A stretch of DNA of 64,000 nt, taken from contig NZ_BPFZ01000003.1 of assembly GCF_030158815.1 (NCBI RefSeq), positions 62,001-126,000 on the forward strand, written 5' to 3'. Source of the DNA: Candidatus Phycosocius spiralis (lineage in GTDB: Bacteria > Pseudomonadota > Alphaproteobacteria > Caulobacterales > Aquidulcibacteraceae). The notes below the pieces were generated by a model. That model did no database searches. It worked only from the letters and a program-made list of their open reading frames with translations, and was not told the DNA's origin. The position numbers and the translations under genes were made by a program. Of the stretch, positions 19,143 through 28,799 are shown in pieces; position 1 is the stretch's first letter; each line of letters starts with the position of its first letter.

Positions 19143-20159
19143 ATGAATCTCGATCAACTGGTCGCAACAGCAAAAGCTATGGTTGCCCCCGGCAAAGGAA
19201 TTCTTGCCGCCGATGAAAGTACTGCGACCATTCGCTCCCGTTTTGACGCTATCGGGGTTGAATCTACGCCCGATACACGCCGTGATTACCGTGAACTTTT
19301 GTTTCGTTCCGAAGAAGCCATGCGCAATCATATATCAGGTGTGATTTTGTATGATGAGACCATTCGCCAGTTTGCGCGCGATGGCACCCGCTTGGTTGAT
19401 GTCATCAAGTCGCATAGCGCTTTGGCCGGCATTAAAGTCGATTTGGGCCCGCGTGAAATGCCATTTTTTCCAGGAGAGCGTGTCACCGAGGGATTAGATG
19501 GGTTGCGCGATCGATTGCGCGATTATTACGTACATGGCGCGCGCTTTGCCAAATGGCGCGCCGTGATCGATATTGATGCGCGCCGACCCAGTGCCGGTTC
19601 CGTTAAAGCCAATGCCCACGCTTTGGCGCGTTATGCAGCACTGTGCCAAGAAGAAAACATTGTTCCTATTGTGGAACCTGAAGTTCTCATGGACCTCGAT
19701 CACGACATTAAGCGCTGTTATGAAGTCACAGAATATGTGTTGAAAATGACCTTTTCGGCACTTTATGAAATGCGTGTGCAGTTGGAAGGCATCGTCCTAA
19801 AGCCTAATATGGTTATCGCCGGACGTAAGGCAAAGGTGCGATCAAGCGTGGAAGAAGTGGCAGAAAAAACCATACAGTGCCTCAAAAATACCGTACCTTC
19901 TACCGTGACTGGAATAGCCTTTTTATCGGGCGGTCAGTCTGATATTGATGCGACAGCGCATTTAAATGCCATGAATGCCCTTCATGCGCTGCCATGGAAT
20001 TTGACTTTCTCCTTCGGCCGCGCACTACAAGCTGCCCCGCAAACAACTTGGGCGGGTAAGGATGAAAATATCCCAGCAGCCCAAGCTGCCTTTTATAAGC
20101 GCGCGCGTATGAACGGCTTGGCTTCACTGGGTCAGTGGTCGCCCGAACTAGAAGCATAA
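19143..20159 (+). CDS. fba: Class I fructose-bisphosphate aldolase
   Basis: The 338-aa protein is a class I (Schiff-base) aldolase, beginning with APGKGILAADESTATI. The active-site Lys lies in GIVLKPNMVIAG, and ARYAALCQEENIVPIVEPEVLMDLDHDI is typical of the family. The class I type is notable because many bacteria use the metal-dependent class II enzyme, but it is the usual form in Caulobacter relatives. The ATG at 19143 is chosen over an upstream start inside pgk. A hairpin with a T-rich tail begins at the stop codon. Confidence 0.95.
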   Translation: MNLDQLVATAKAMVAPGKGILAADESTATIRSRFDAIGVESTPDTRRDYRELLFRSEEAMRNHISGVILYDETIRQFARDGTRLVDVIKSHSALAGIKVDLGPREMPFFPGERVTEGLDGLRDRLRDYYVHGARFAKWRAVIDIDARRPSAGSVKANAHALARYAALCQEENIVPIVEPEVLMDLDHDIKRCYEVTEYVLKMTFSALYEMRVQLEGIVLKPNMVIAGRKAKVRSSVEEVAEKTIQCLKNTVPSTVTGIAFLSGGQSDIDATAHLNAMNALHALPWNLTFSFGRALQAAPQTTWAGKDENIPAAQAAFYKRARMNGLASLGQWSPELEA

Positions 20160-20187
20160 CATGGGGTACCATGTTGATCTTTTCTTG
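20158..20187 (+). terminator. Candidate terminator of gap-pgk-fba
   Basis: AACATGG (20158-20164) and CCATGTT (20169-20175) pair perfectly around a GGTA loop that starts within the fba stop codon. The T-rich GATCTTTTCTTG follows. The stem is short and AT-containing, so efficiency is uncertain. Confidence 0.5.
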
Positions 20188-20212
20188 ACCCTTAAACGGT
20201 TCATCGATTGGA

Positions 20213-22642
20213 TTAGTCATCTTTCAACAAGCGGTCTAGATAGTCTCGCTCCGTTTGATCACGCGAGGGGTCACTTTGGCGACGTCTTAACTCATGGCGC
20301 AGATCGCGCGCACGCCGTCTTTCCATGCCGTCAGGGATTTTGGTCCCAGCACCATCATCAGCACCTGGCATTGGGCGACCTAAGGGGTCTTTAGAATTAT
20401 CTCTACCTGCTTGGCTGCCTGCTGGACCTTTGGATTGCGCGGCTTGACGGAGGGATTGAAGAGCGCGCATTTGTGCACTATTGGCTTCCGTTAATCGGCC
20501 ATGACGCAGCGCCTGCGCCGCCTCGCGCATCGCTTTGGATGCCAAACGTTTCTGCTCTAAACCATAGCTATCCGAGGGATTGGTTACACTATCCTTTGCA
20601 TTCAGCTCAGTTAAATTTGCTAATTCGTCTTGCTGTAGAGCAAGTTCTTCGGCGGCCTTGGCGCGGGCGTCAGAATTGGGCATCTCTCTCAACTGATCGG
20701 TTTGGTCATTTAATTGGGTTTGCGCCCGCATAGCGCGGTCAATCGGCCCGCCGCCGCCATCCCCGCTCGAGCCCGATGGCCCTGCCTCTAAATTTTCTAG
20801 CACTTGGCCTAATTGATCCAATTGGCGCAAAGCATCCTGCCTGGACCCATTGGCGCTTAAATCTTCAAACGCATTGAGTGCATCGTCTAAATCTTGGCTG
20901 GTGATGGGTGGATTGGTCTCGCCGGCTTCTTGGCCTTCACCGGACGCTTGTTCTTGCGCCAATTCCTGTATACGCTCGCCGACGGCTTCGCGCAACTCTT
21001 GGGTGAGGGCACGGATTTCATCACTGGGCGCGCCTTGCCCTATAGCTTGTTTGAGCGCGTCTTTGACCTCTGCGATCTTTTGTTGCGCCGGGGATTGGGT
21101 GCCCGCTTCAACCTCATTGGCTAAGCTCCACAACAGTGGTGCTACGCTATGGGCATCTTCTACATGGCGCGCAATAGACAAGCGCTCTAGCCCATAATGC
21201 AATGCAACTTGCCCGGTGTCGGGAAACCCTATGCTCTGTGTGACTTGTGATAAAGCGGTCAGCGTTGCCACCGCCTGTGCGATGCCGGGTGGCGCGCCAG
21301 CCAAGGGTTCAGAGAGGTCGAGCTTGATTGGCCCTAGCGCTTGCTGATCCGACATGCTCGCCCCTGAAATCAAAGGTTCAAACAGGATCGCCCAGCGCGG
21401 CAATGCCTGTGCGTAGGGGCGGGCTTCGCGCAGGACCATTAAACGCACTTCTTGGAACGCAGCCGCCAAGTTGGAGCGCCATCGCCGCTGGGGCATAATC
21501 AGGCGGGTCGGCTTTGAGGCCGCTTCCTGCCCCAGTCCATCGCGAACCACGATGCGGGCCTCAACCTCCATACCCGTCAAAGCATGGTCAAACACATCTA
21601 AAAATAGGCGCTTAGCCTCGCCATCGCCCAAAGAGGCGTCCCCAGGAATAGGCGTGTCATAGGTTGAATGCCCTGCGAGCCCGTCGGGGATTTTTACCGG
21701 TCTAATCCGCACAAAAGCGCCCTTTAGGCCGTAATCGTCACTGGCAGAAAAAGCGATGGATAGCCGCCCTTTGGGGTCGATCTTTATAGGCTCTGCGGCC
21801 TTTAAAACAGGGGGTAGGTCGCGGATGAGGTCAATGACCCAAGCCGCCCGCGTCCCAAACCGACTGACCGATAGAGTGCCCGATTGGGTCAGCGCAATGG
21901 TGCCGCGCCAAATCCTGTCATTGGTGACTTTAAGTTTTTGAGATCGCCAAGGGGCATGAAGATGGGGGGCCCCGCGCGCACCTTGGACTTGGGCGGTGAT
22001 GATTGAGCCCGAGGGGAGAGCAACCCTTTTTTGATTGGGATCGAGCCGGATGAGCGGAAGGCCCGTATAGGCTGGTGGCTCCGCCCACACCTCAATCATC
22101 AAATCACTATCCCCCATCACGGGCGATACATCAAAATGAAGAGCTCGGATTGAAGCTGTTGGGTTTAAAACACATAGACCAAAGGCAAATAGCAAAAGGG
22201 CAGCCTTACCCGCATCGCGCCAATAAAGCTGTGGGTTAACCGGCTTGGATAATTGACCGGTGACTTCAGCGAGGCGGCGCTGATGTAGCGCCCACAATTG
22301 CTGATCGCCTAAAACCCTTTGGTCCTGCGCGCTACTTAGTGGGGCAAGTTCAAGAAGGCCTGCACTAACTTCCAAGGCGCGGTAAGCTTCTTCTTGGGTC
22401 ATGACCTGGAAACCACGTATGCCACGCCAAAGGGCATAAAAACTCAAAACCCAAATCAAGCCCGCAAACAAACTTATGAGGGCAGGGGGCCATGCCTGAC
22501 TTAAACTGCCAGATAAAGCGCCACATGCGAGCACAAACAACGGCGGCCAAATCGCCCTTAGGCCCTTCACCAAAGCATCATCGCGGATCGTTCGCGCCAC
22601 AGCGCGCTGAGTTGACCGAGAGGGGGAGGCGGGTGCTAACAC
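20213..22642 (-). CDS. DUF4175 / TIGR02302 family protein
   Basis: The 809-aa protein has two N-terminal membrane segments (about residues 30-70), another near residue 150, a long periplasmic-type region, and a charged Gln/Asp/Ala-rich helical C-terminal half (RDALRQLDQLGQVLENLEAG, MRAQTQLNDQTDQLREM). This layout is that of the alphaproteobacterial TIGR02302 family, whose function is unknown. It is the last gene of a thiE-Sel1-DUF4175 run on the minus strand, with 32 bp to the Sel1 gene. Confidence 0.88.
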   Translation of the reverse strand: MLAPASPSRSTQRAVARTIRDDALVKGLRAIWPPLFVLACGALSGSLSQAWPPALISLFAGLIWVLSFYALWRGIRGFQVMTQEEAYRALEVSAGLLELAPLSSAQDQRVLGDQQLWALHQRRLAEVTGQLSKPVNPQLYWRDAGKAALLLFAFGLCVLNPTASIRALHFDVSPVMGDSDLMIEVWAEPPAYTGLPLIRLDPNQKRVALPSGSIITAQVQGARGAPHLHAPWRSQKLKVTNDRIWRGTIALTQSGTLSVSRFGTRAAWVIDLIRDLPPVLKAAEPIKIDPKGRLSIAFSASDDYGLKGAFVRIRPVKIPDGLAGHSTYDTPIPGDASLGDGEAKRLFLDVFDHALTGMEVEARIVVRDGLGQEAASKPTRLIMPQRRWRSNLAAAFQEVRLMVLREARPYAQALPRWAILFEPLISGASMSDQQALGPIKLDLSEPLAGAPPGIAQAVATLTALSQVTQSIGFPDTGQVALHYGLERLSIARHVEDAHSVAPLLWSLANEVEAGTQSPAQQKIAEVKDALKQAIGQGAPSDEIRALTQELREAVGERIQELAQEQASGEGQEAGETNPPITSQDLDDALNAFEDLSANGSRQDALRQLDQLGQVLENLEAGPSGSSGDGGGGPIDRAMRAQTQLNDQTDQLREMPNSDARAKAAEELALQQDELANLTELNAKDSVTNPSDSYGLEQKRLASKAMREAAQALRHGRLTEANSAQMRALQSLRQAAQSKGPAGSQAGRDNSKDPLGRPMPGADDGAGTKIPDGMERRRARDLRHELRRRQSDPSRDQTERDYLDRLLKDD

Positions 22643-22674
22643 TAGGCTACCTTAACACAGCCTCAATTGGTTTG

Positions 22675-23610
22675 TTAATTGGCCTTGGGTGGCGGGGTGG
22701 CGTTTGGGCGCGCCATGACACGCTCGAGTTGGGCTAAAAGACTATCGGCTTCGGGGGATGAGCCTTTGGCGACCCGCGCCCATTGGAGGGCAAGCTCTAG
22801 ATTTTGCGCCGTCCCTTCGCCCTTGGCATTGACCAGCGCCCAATAAAACGCGCCGTCTGCGTCGCCCGCTTCGGCTGCGGTTTTGAACCAGCGGGCGGCA
22901 CTGGCGAGGTCCCGCGCCACACCGCGGCCCTGATAAAGCATTAGCCCATAATCTGCAGAGGCATCAGCGCGCCCAGCCGTGGCAGCTTGTTTAAGAAAGC
23001 CTATGGCTTTGAGGGGGTCATCAATGGGGTCAGGGTCGCCATCGGCGTAAAGAATGGCTGCGGCATAAGCGGCATCTGCATCGCCAAATCCAGCAGCCCG
23101 GCTATACAAGCTTGCGGCGCGGCCACGGTCTTTAATGCCAGCTGCTCCAGATAAGAAAAGATCGGCCAAAGGTGCATAGGCATCCTTGCGCCCAATCGCG
23201 ACTGCGCGCTGCAATACTAAAAGGGCTTCGCCCGGCGTCGCGCCACCTTGGTTCGCAAGGCCCAAGCGGGCTAAGCCCATCATCGCATCACCATCACCAC
23301 CGCCAACCGCCCGCCGATACCAGCGCACAGCAAGGGCGGGTGCTGGGGTGCCCATAATTCCTTGCTCATAGATAGAAGCTGCCAGAGTTGCCGCTTTTGG
23401 ATTACCCCGTGATGCGAGGTTTTCGGCTTGACTAAGGGCGTCACTATAGTCACCACGACCGAAAGCGGCATTGGCCGCCGCTAAAGCTTCCTGATCGGCT
23501 AAGGCCTCGCTCGCAGCGGGGCTCATCTGCCCAGTGACTTGCGCCAAGCACGCCCCCGAACCCATCAACCAGGCCAACCAAAGGCTCGCACCAAAACAAC
23601 CTAAGCGCAT
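22675..23610 (-). CDS. Exported Sel1-repeat protein
   Basis: The 311-aa protein has a signal peptide ([24 protein letters not shown]) and several Sel1-type TPR units, for example [39 protein letters not shown] and [20 protein letters not shown]. Sel1 proteins usually act as protein-binding scaffolds in the periplasm. The start overlaps the 3' end of thiE by 10 bases, so the two are translationally coupled. Partners are unknown. Confidence 0.88.
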   Translation of the reverse strand: MRLGCFGASLWLAWLMGSGACLAQVTGQMSPAASEALADQEALAAANAAFGRGDYSDALSQAENLASRGNPKAATLAASIYEQGIMGTPAPALAVRWYRRAVGGGDGDAMMGLARLGLANQGGATPGEALLVLQRAVAIGRKDAYAPLADLFLSGAAGIKDRGRAASLYSRAAGFGDADAAYAAAILYADGDPDPIDDPLKAIGFLKQAATAGRADASADYGLMLYQGRGVARDLASAARWFKTAAEAGDADGAFYWALVNAKGEGTAQNLELALQWARVAKGSSPEADSLLAQLERVMARPNATPPPKAN

Positions 23611-24242
23611 GTCTGAAACATCTCTTTAAACGAGGCGCTGGCGGCAGCTGCACCCCCCGGCCACGCCCAGATACCCGCACTGACCGCTAAGAAATCAGCG
23701 CCAGCACGCACCAGTTGCGCGCCATTATCAGGATTGATGCCACCAATGGCCACACAGGGAATTACCATAAACTCTTGCCACCATGTCAATATGTCCAAAT
23801 TGGCACGTGTTGGTGCCGACTTTGTGGCGGTATCAAAAAAAGCACCGAAAGCGACATAATCGGCCCCGGCTTCTGCAGCCTCCATCGCCAAATGGCGACT
23901 GTCATGACAGGTGACTCCCAAGATCGCTTCTTTCCCGATTGTTGTGCGGGCTTGCACAACCGAACCATCCGTTTGGCCAATATGGACGCCATCGGCCCCA
24001 GTTTCGCGGGCTAGGTCGGGGCGGTCATTGATGAGGCAAGCCACACCCATCGCTTGGGCTAGGGGAAAAATCGCTTGGGCAGCGGCTAGGATTTCAGCAT
24101 CGCTGACGTCTTTAAGCCGCAATTGCAGGCACGCCACATCACCTGCCTCGATAACGGCTTCCAGTTCTTTTGTGAAAGCGTGAAGGTCGCCAATACTGGG
24201 CGGCGTGATCAAATAGAGGCGAGCAGGGTCACGATTTAACAC
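23601..24242 (-). CDS. thiE: Thiamine-phosphate synthase
   Basis: The 213-aa TIM-barrel protein shows the ThiE motifs QLRLKD (pyrophosphate binding), [37 protein letters not shown] and the late AIGGINPDN loop. It joins hydroxymethylpyrimidine diphosphate and thiazole phosphate. No THI-box (TPP) riboswitch is apparent upstream. It heads the thiE-Sel1-DUF4175 run, opposite to fba, a neighbourhood familiar from Caulobacter. Confidence 0.92.
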   Translation of the reverse strand: MLNRDPARLYLITPPSIGDLHAFTKELEAVIEAGDVACLQLRLKDVSDAEILAAAQAIFPLAQAMGVACLINDRPDLARETGADGVHIGQTDGSVVQARTTIGKEAILGVTCHDSRHLAMEAAEAGADYVAFGAFFDTATKSAPTRANLDILTWWQEFMVIPCVAIGGINPDNGAQLVRAGADFLAVSAGIWAWPGGAAAASASFKEMFQTCA

Positions 24243-24349
24243 GTCAAAAATTCCTACAAAGCTTCAGGCACGGAACAGAAGATGGACAAGTGCCAGCATT
24301 GTGAGCTGCACACGCGTTTGGAAACGGGCACAACATCTCTTTACACTTT

Positions 24350-25975
24350 ATGGCGACCTCTATGACCCAAGCAACCACTCCAGCCAAGCCAGTCCCAGCG
24401 CATCAACGCGGTTTTTTAGGATGGGTTGAGCGGATTGGAAACCTTTTGCCCGATCCCGTGATGATCTTCGTCTGGCTGATCGGCTTCTTGATGGTGCTGT
24501 CGGTGATTGGTTCAGTGCTTGGTTGGTCGGCATCTTTACCTTTTGCAGGCGAAAAGGCACCAAGTGGCGGCGAGCTTAAGGATGGCATCTTATCATTTGA
24601 AGCCACCAGCCTCTTTACCGAAGAAAATATCAAGCGACTAATTGTCGATATGCCCCGCACCCTAACCGGCTTTGCGCCTTTAGGCATGGTTTTGGTGGTG
24701 ATGCTGGGCGCGGCGGTTGGTGAGCGAACGGGCCTTTTTAGCGCATTAATCCGCTCTAGTTTACGCGATTTACCGCGCCCCTATCTGACCCCTGTTGTGT
24801 GCGTGATTGGGATGATGAGCCATCATGCCTCTGATGCAGGCTACGTCGTCTTTATCCCTTTAAGCGGTCTGGTTTATGCTGCGGCTGGCCGTCATCCCTT
24901 GGCTGGAATCGCGGCTGCCTTTGCCGCTGTCTCGGGTGGCTTTGCCGGCAATATCACGCCTGGCCAACTCGACGTTTTATTGTTTGGCTTTACCCAAGAA
25001 GCCGCGCGCATCATTGACCCAACTTGGACGATGAACCCATTGGGCAATTGGTGGTTTATTCTGGCGATTGTCGTGTTGTTCACCCCCATTATCTGGTTCA
25101 TCACCGATCGCATTCTCGAGCCTCGCCTTGGGCCCTGGGCGGGCCAGCCCGATCAGGATCTCCAAGCCGAATTAGCCAAGTCAGCGGTAACGGCGGATGA
25201 AAAGCGCGGCCTTCTTTATGCGGGCCTGTCTGCCCTCTGCGTCATCATCGGGTTTGCTGCTCTGGCGCTATGGCCGGGCTTTACGCCCTTGATCGACGAG
25301 GCCCAAAAAGGCACCGCACAATTGCAACCATTTTACCAAGCTTTGATTGGGGGCTTTAGTTTGTTATTCTTGGCGAGCGGATTGGCCTATGGCCTGACCG
25401 TTAAATCCATCCGATCCTCTGGCGATGTGGTCAATATGATGGGTCAAGGTGTGGGGTCTCTTGCCCCCTATATCGTGTTTGCCTTCTTTGCAGCTCACTT
25501 TATCGCCATGTTTAATTGGTCCAATCTAGGGCCGATTGCGGCGATCAACGGTGCTGAAGTTCTCAAGGCTTGGAGCCTCCCCGCACCATTTTTATTGGTG
25601 TGCGTGCAAGCCTTTTCTTCGCTTTTAGACTTGTTCATTGGTTCAGCCTCGGCGAAATGGAGCGCGATGGCACCCGTTGTTGTGCCGATGTTTATGCTGC
25701 TTGGAATTTCCCCCGAAATGACGACAGCTGCTTATCGCATGGGCGATAGCTATACCAATATCGCAACCCCATTGATGAGCTATTTTCCGCTCGTCCTTGC
25801 CTTTTGTCGGCGGTGGGACAAGGATGTAGGTGTGGGCACTTTACTATCGTTGATGTTGCCTTTCGCCTTAGCCTTTATGGTGTCTGGCATGGCGTTGACG
25901 GCGGCTTGGGTATTTTTTGACTGGCCGTTAGGACCAGGTGCAAGTGTCCATTATAGCCTACCAGGTGCGCAATAA
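24350..25975 (+). CDS. AbgT family transporter
   Basis: The 541-aa membrane protein has many hydrophobic segments and the AbgT hallmarks GWVERIGNLLPDPVMIFVWL at the start, MMSHHASDAGYVVFIPL, and the late SAKWSAMAPVVVPMFMLLG followed by YRMGDSYTNIATPLMSYFP. Family members import p-aminobenzoyl-glutamate or export sulfonamides; which one applies here is not clear. The 3' end overlaps the convergent astB by 18 bp. Confidence 0.92.
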   Translation: MATSMTQATTPAKPVPAHQRGFLGWVERIGNLLPDPVMIFVWLIGFLMVLSVIGSVLGWSASLPFAGEKAPSGGELKDGILSFEATSLFTEENIKRLIVDMPRTLTGFAPLGMVLVVMLGAAVGERTGLFSALIRSSLRDLPRPYLTPVVCVIGMMSHHASDAGYVVFIPLSGLVYAAAGRHPLAGIAAAFAAVSGGFAGNITPGQLDVLLFGFTQEAARIIDPTWTMNPLGNWWFILAIVVLFTPIIWFITDRILEPRLGPWAGQPDQDLQAELAKSAVTADEKRGLLYAGLSALCVIIGFAALALWPGFTPLIDEAQKGTAQLQPFYQALIGGFSLLFLASGLAYGLTVKSIRSSGDVVNMMGQGVGSLAPYIVFAFFAAHFIAMFNWSNLGPIAAINGAEVLKAWSLPAPFLLVCVQAFSSLLDLFIGSASAKWSAMAPVVVPMFMLLGISPEMTTAAYRMGDSYTNIATPLMSYFPLVLAFCRRWDKDVGVGTLLSLMLPFALAFMVSGMALTAAWVFFDWPLGPGASVHYSLPGAQ

Positions 25976-27313
25976 AGCTTCACGCTGGAACGGATAAAAG
26001 TCTGAACCCAAGTGCATCAAGTCGGTGAGTTCATCAAGGGCAACTTGGCCTTCCAGCATCAAGTTGGGATCGGCAAGATCATCAGGGCCCAACGTGTCAC
26101 GATAATGGCGCTCGATCCAAGTTGACAGGTCTTGATAGAGCGCATCGTCCAACACCGCCCTGGCACCTAAGGCGTCGCGTTGCGCGTCATCCATCACCAC
26201 CCGTAAACGCAGGCATGCAGGCCCACCCCCGTTACGCATGGATTGGCGCACATCCACAAACATCACCCGCCCAATCGGCCCATTGCTGGCGACTAATTTT
26301 TGCAAATAGCGATGAGTGGGCCGATTTTCACGGCATTCTTCTGGTGCGATCAACACCAAACGATCTTCACCGGGCAGTTCGAGTAATTGTGTATTGAACA
26401 AATAGGATTTGATCGCGTCGCTTAGGGGGACTTCCGCCTCTGGCACTTCCACGATCACCGCTTCCATCAGCCCATCACACGCCCGCTTGATCGCTTCATG
26501 GGTACCCAAACGGTCTTCAAACGCATGCTCATGACAAAAGAGCACGTTTAAGCTCGCCACCGCCACAACGTCATTGTGGAAAGCACCAGCTTCAATCGCT
26601 TTGACGCTTTGTTGCACGTGCAAGGTGCGGCCCGCCTCTAAGCCATGACGCCGCGCGATGGCTTGCCCGGTCTGGATCGTTTGGCGGGCTGGAAAGGCGG
26701 TGTGTTGACGGCCAAACCCGTTTCGTCCCCACACAAAAATCTCAACACCGGGCTCGCCATGTGCGCGACATAGCCGCATATGGTTGGCGGCCCCCTCGTC
26801 GGCGAACAGCGACTGGTAGGGTAAAGCATGGTGGACGGCAAAGTGGTCAGAGTTAGCAAAGATGGCCCAAAGGCTCGCTTCGGTTTGGCTTGCCTCTAAG
26901 GCGCGATGCGCCATGGTCATGAGATTTGCGGGGGTAAAATGTAGCCGTCCATCGGCACAATCGGTACTTGGCGATACGGTTGCCGCATTGGCGGCCCACA
27001 TTTGCGCTGACGAGCCGGCCGCGCGTACCAAGGCTGGATCTGCCTTCCACGCGGCGGCTAAAACGTCCTTATCAGAGCCTGAAAAGCCGACCGCGCGCAG
27101 GCTGGGTAGATGGGGGCGTTGATGGGGTGGGAACAGGCCCTGCACCAAGCCTAAATCCGCCAGCATTTTAGCTTTGGCCAAGCCTTGTAGCGCGCCTTCT
27201 TTGGGCCTTGAGATCGCGCTCGCATGGGCGGTTGAAGCCAGATTGCCGATGCTAAGCCCGCCATAATTATGGGTTAAGCCAACTAGACCATCAAAATTTG
27301 CCTCAAAAGCCAC
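25958..27313 (-). CDS. astB: N-succinylarginine dihydrolase
   Basis: The 451-aa protein begins EANFDGLVGLTHNYGGLS and ends with the catalytic region SMRNGGGPACLRLRVVM (nucleophilic Cys); it also has NDVVAVASLNVLFCHEHAFED. AstB hydrolyses N2-succinylarginine to succinylornithine, ammonia and CO2 in the AST arginine-degradation pathway. None of astA, astC, astD or astE is next to it, so the pathway genes are scattered or incomplete. The first codon context (MAFEANFDGLVG) is standard. Confidence 0.93.
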   Translation of the reverse strand: MAFEANFDGLVGLTHNYGGLSIGNLASTAHASAISRPKEGALQGLAKAKMLADLGLVQGLFPPHQRPHLPSLRAVGFSGSDKDVLAAAWKADPALVRAAGSSAQMWAANAATVSPSTDCADGRLHFTPANLMTMAHRALEASQTEASLWAIFANSDHFAVHHALPYQSLFADEGAANHMRLCRAHGEPGVEIFVWGRNGFGRQHTAFPARQTIQTGQAIARRHGLEAGRTLHVQQSVKAIEAGAFHNDVVAVASLNVLFCHEHAFEDRLGTHEAIKRACDGLMEAVIVEVPEAEVPLSDAIKSYLFNTQLLELPGEDRLVLIAPEECRENRPTHRYLQKLVASNGPIGRVMFVDVRQSMRNGGGPACLRLRVVMDDAQRDALGARAVLDDALYQDLSTWIERHYRDTLGPDDLADPNLMLEGQVALDELTDLMHLGSDFYPFQREALLRTW

Positions 27314-27404
27314 GATCTACCCCTTATGAGCTATCGCCTTGGGCTATAGATATAGGCTTAGGAGTCAAGACTTAGGGTGTAGCTGCGTGACTTGCCAGCG
27401 AAGT

Positions 27405-27435
27405 TTGGGCCGTCACTATGTCTGCAACGGCCCAA
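27405..27435. terminator. GC-rich hairpin after the ABC operon
   Basis: TTGGGCCGT (27405-27413) and ACGGCCCAA (27427-27435) form a perfect 9-bp stem with a 13-base loop, just downstream of the ABC permease stop on the minus strand. No strong T-tract follows on that strand, so termination efficiency is unclear. Confidence 0.5.
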
Positions 27436-27444
27436 GCTTAGGTC

Positions 27445-28503
27445 TTAGAGTGCCCGACGGCGGCGGATTTCGCTGGCGGCATAGATAAAGCCAGCAGAGG
27501 CTACCAGACCCACCCAGAACATCGGTTGAGTTAGGCTTTGGGTGAGGTGAGCCAGTATTTCGTTAACTGGGATCTCTGGAACATCCTTTGCGTTCTTAAT
27601 GCTAACAATGCCAAGATTGTCATAGAGTGGCTCCCCGATCAGGCGGCCGACGGGGTCCCATAAAGCGTCGAGAATTTTATCGTCGTCATTACCCCGGTAG
27701 GCAATCGCCATATAGACGAGGGGGACCACGACGAGGGGTGCAAAGGCGGCAATGAAGGGCATTTTAGGGGCCCAAGCGCTGACCATGCTAAACCAGCCAT
27801 AAACAGGCATCGCCCAGCCAATATAGAAGGGAAGACCAACGGTGACGACGATCCAAACCTTTACCGCATTGGCCAAGACGGGCACAAGGGTCACACCGGT
27901 GATGCCAACTTGATTGAGGGTCAAGACTGCAATGGTGGTGATCGCCAAGTGCAGGACGATGCCAACCATCAAGGCAAAGAAGAGCCCAATCCCAACAATC
28001 GAGACCAATTTAGCCCCAACGGTTTCTAGATCACTGACCGGCATGGATTTCCAGAACAGGATGGTGCGGTCCTTGCGTTCATCATGCAAAGCGCCTGCCT
28101 GCAGGAACAAGATGGCAATAAGGGCTATGCCTAAAGGCAGGCTTGATGCAATGGCTGTACCGATTGGCAATACCGCTGTGATGCCTTCCTTGGTTTTCTT
28201 ATTGATAGCTTCATCCAAGGTCCGCGCTTCGCCATTAGGTCCAACGACGGTCACGCGCCCTTTTGCGTCACGGTTGACTGTTGCATTGCCACCGCCGACT
28301 TCGATTTCCGCAGACATGGAGGTGCCGCGCGCCTCGCGTGCGCTTGAAAAATCCCCCGGATCAAAGCCAAAGCGGGCGTGGCCAGTTAGGCTGGCCACCA
28401 AAGTCACCACCAATAGGATGGCTGCGATCACGACGGGTGTGATGATCAAAGCACCGCGATTATCGGCCAAGTCGCGCCGAATAAGGGTCAAAAACTTGTT
28501 CAT
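27445..28503 (-). CDS. ABC-2 type transporter permease
   Basis: The 352-aa protein has about six membrane segments, with a large extracytoplasmic insertion after the first one (residues about 45-110). GALHDERKDRTILFWKSMPVSDLETVGAKL is the cytoplasmic signature of ABC-2 permeases. It is encoded with an ATPase, a small membrane protein and a GntR regulator. The substrate is unknown; YtrA-type units often respond to cell-wall stress. The start overlaps the upstream small gene by four bases. Confidence 0.85.
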   Translation of the reverse strand: MNKFLTLIRRDLADNRGALIITPVVIAAILLVVTLVASLTGHARFGFDPGDFSSAREARGTSMSAEIEVGGGNATVNRDAKGRVTVVGPNGEARTLDEAINKKTKEGITAVLPIGTAIASSLPLGIALIAILFLQAGALHDERKDRTILFWKSMPVSDLETVGAKLVSIVGIGLFFALMVGIVLHLAITTIAVLTLNQVGITGVTLVPVLANAVKVWIVVTVGLPFYIGWAMPVYGWFSMVSAWAPKMPFIAAFAPLVVVPLVYMAIAYRGNDDDKILDALWDPVGRLIGEPLYDNLGIVSIKNAKDVPEIPVNEILAHLTQSLTQPMFWVGLVASAGFIYAASEIRRRRAL

Positions 28504-28790
28504 GAGAACACTCCCGCAGGTAGGGTAAAGCTAAGAACAGCTGTTTGAATTTTAAGGCCAAGTACCGGATCAAACGACCATTCCACGCCTCCAAGTCCCA
28601 ATAAAGCAAGACCAATGAGGCCAAGCACGACGCCAGAGGTGCGCACTATTTTAATGATCCCACCCCTTGAGACAGGCTTTTCTGGGCGCACAAGTGTGGC
28701 GGGTTTGGCTGCCAGCGCTTTGGTCGGGAAGGGTCGTCCCTCCTCTTTGGCGCGACCTTGGGCGAGAGTGAATAATAATCCAGTAATCAT
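28500..28790 (-). CDS. Small one-pass membrane protein of the ABC operon
   Basis: The 96-aa protein is not recognised. It has one clear hydrophobic segment (about residues 46-68, IVRTSGVVLGLIGLALLGLGG) preceded by a Lys/Arg/Pro-rich region, and a moderately hydrophobic tail. It is flanked by ABC genes with a 4-bp overlap on one side and 9 bp on the other, which suggests an accessory subunit of the transporter. Confidence 0.7.
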   Translation of the reverse strand: MITGLLFTLAQGRAKEEGRPFPTKALAAKPATLVRPEKPVSRGGIIKIVRTSGVVLGLIGLALLGLGGVEWSFDPVLGLKIQTAVLSFTLPAGVFS

Positions 28791-28799
28791 CTAAGCCCC

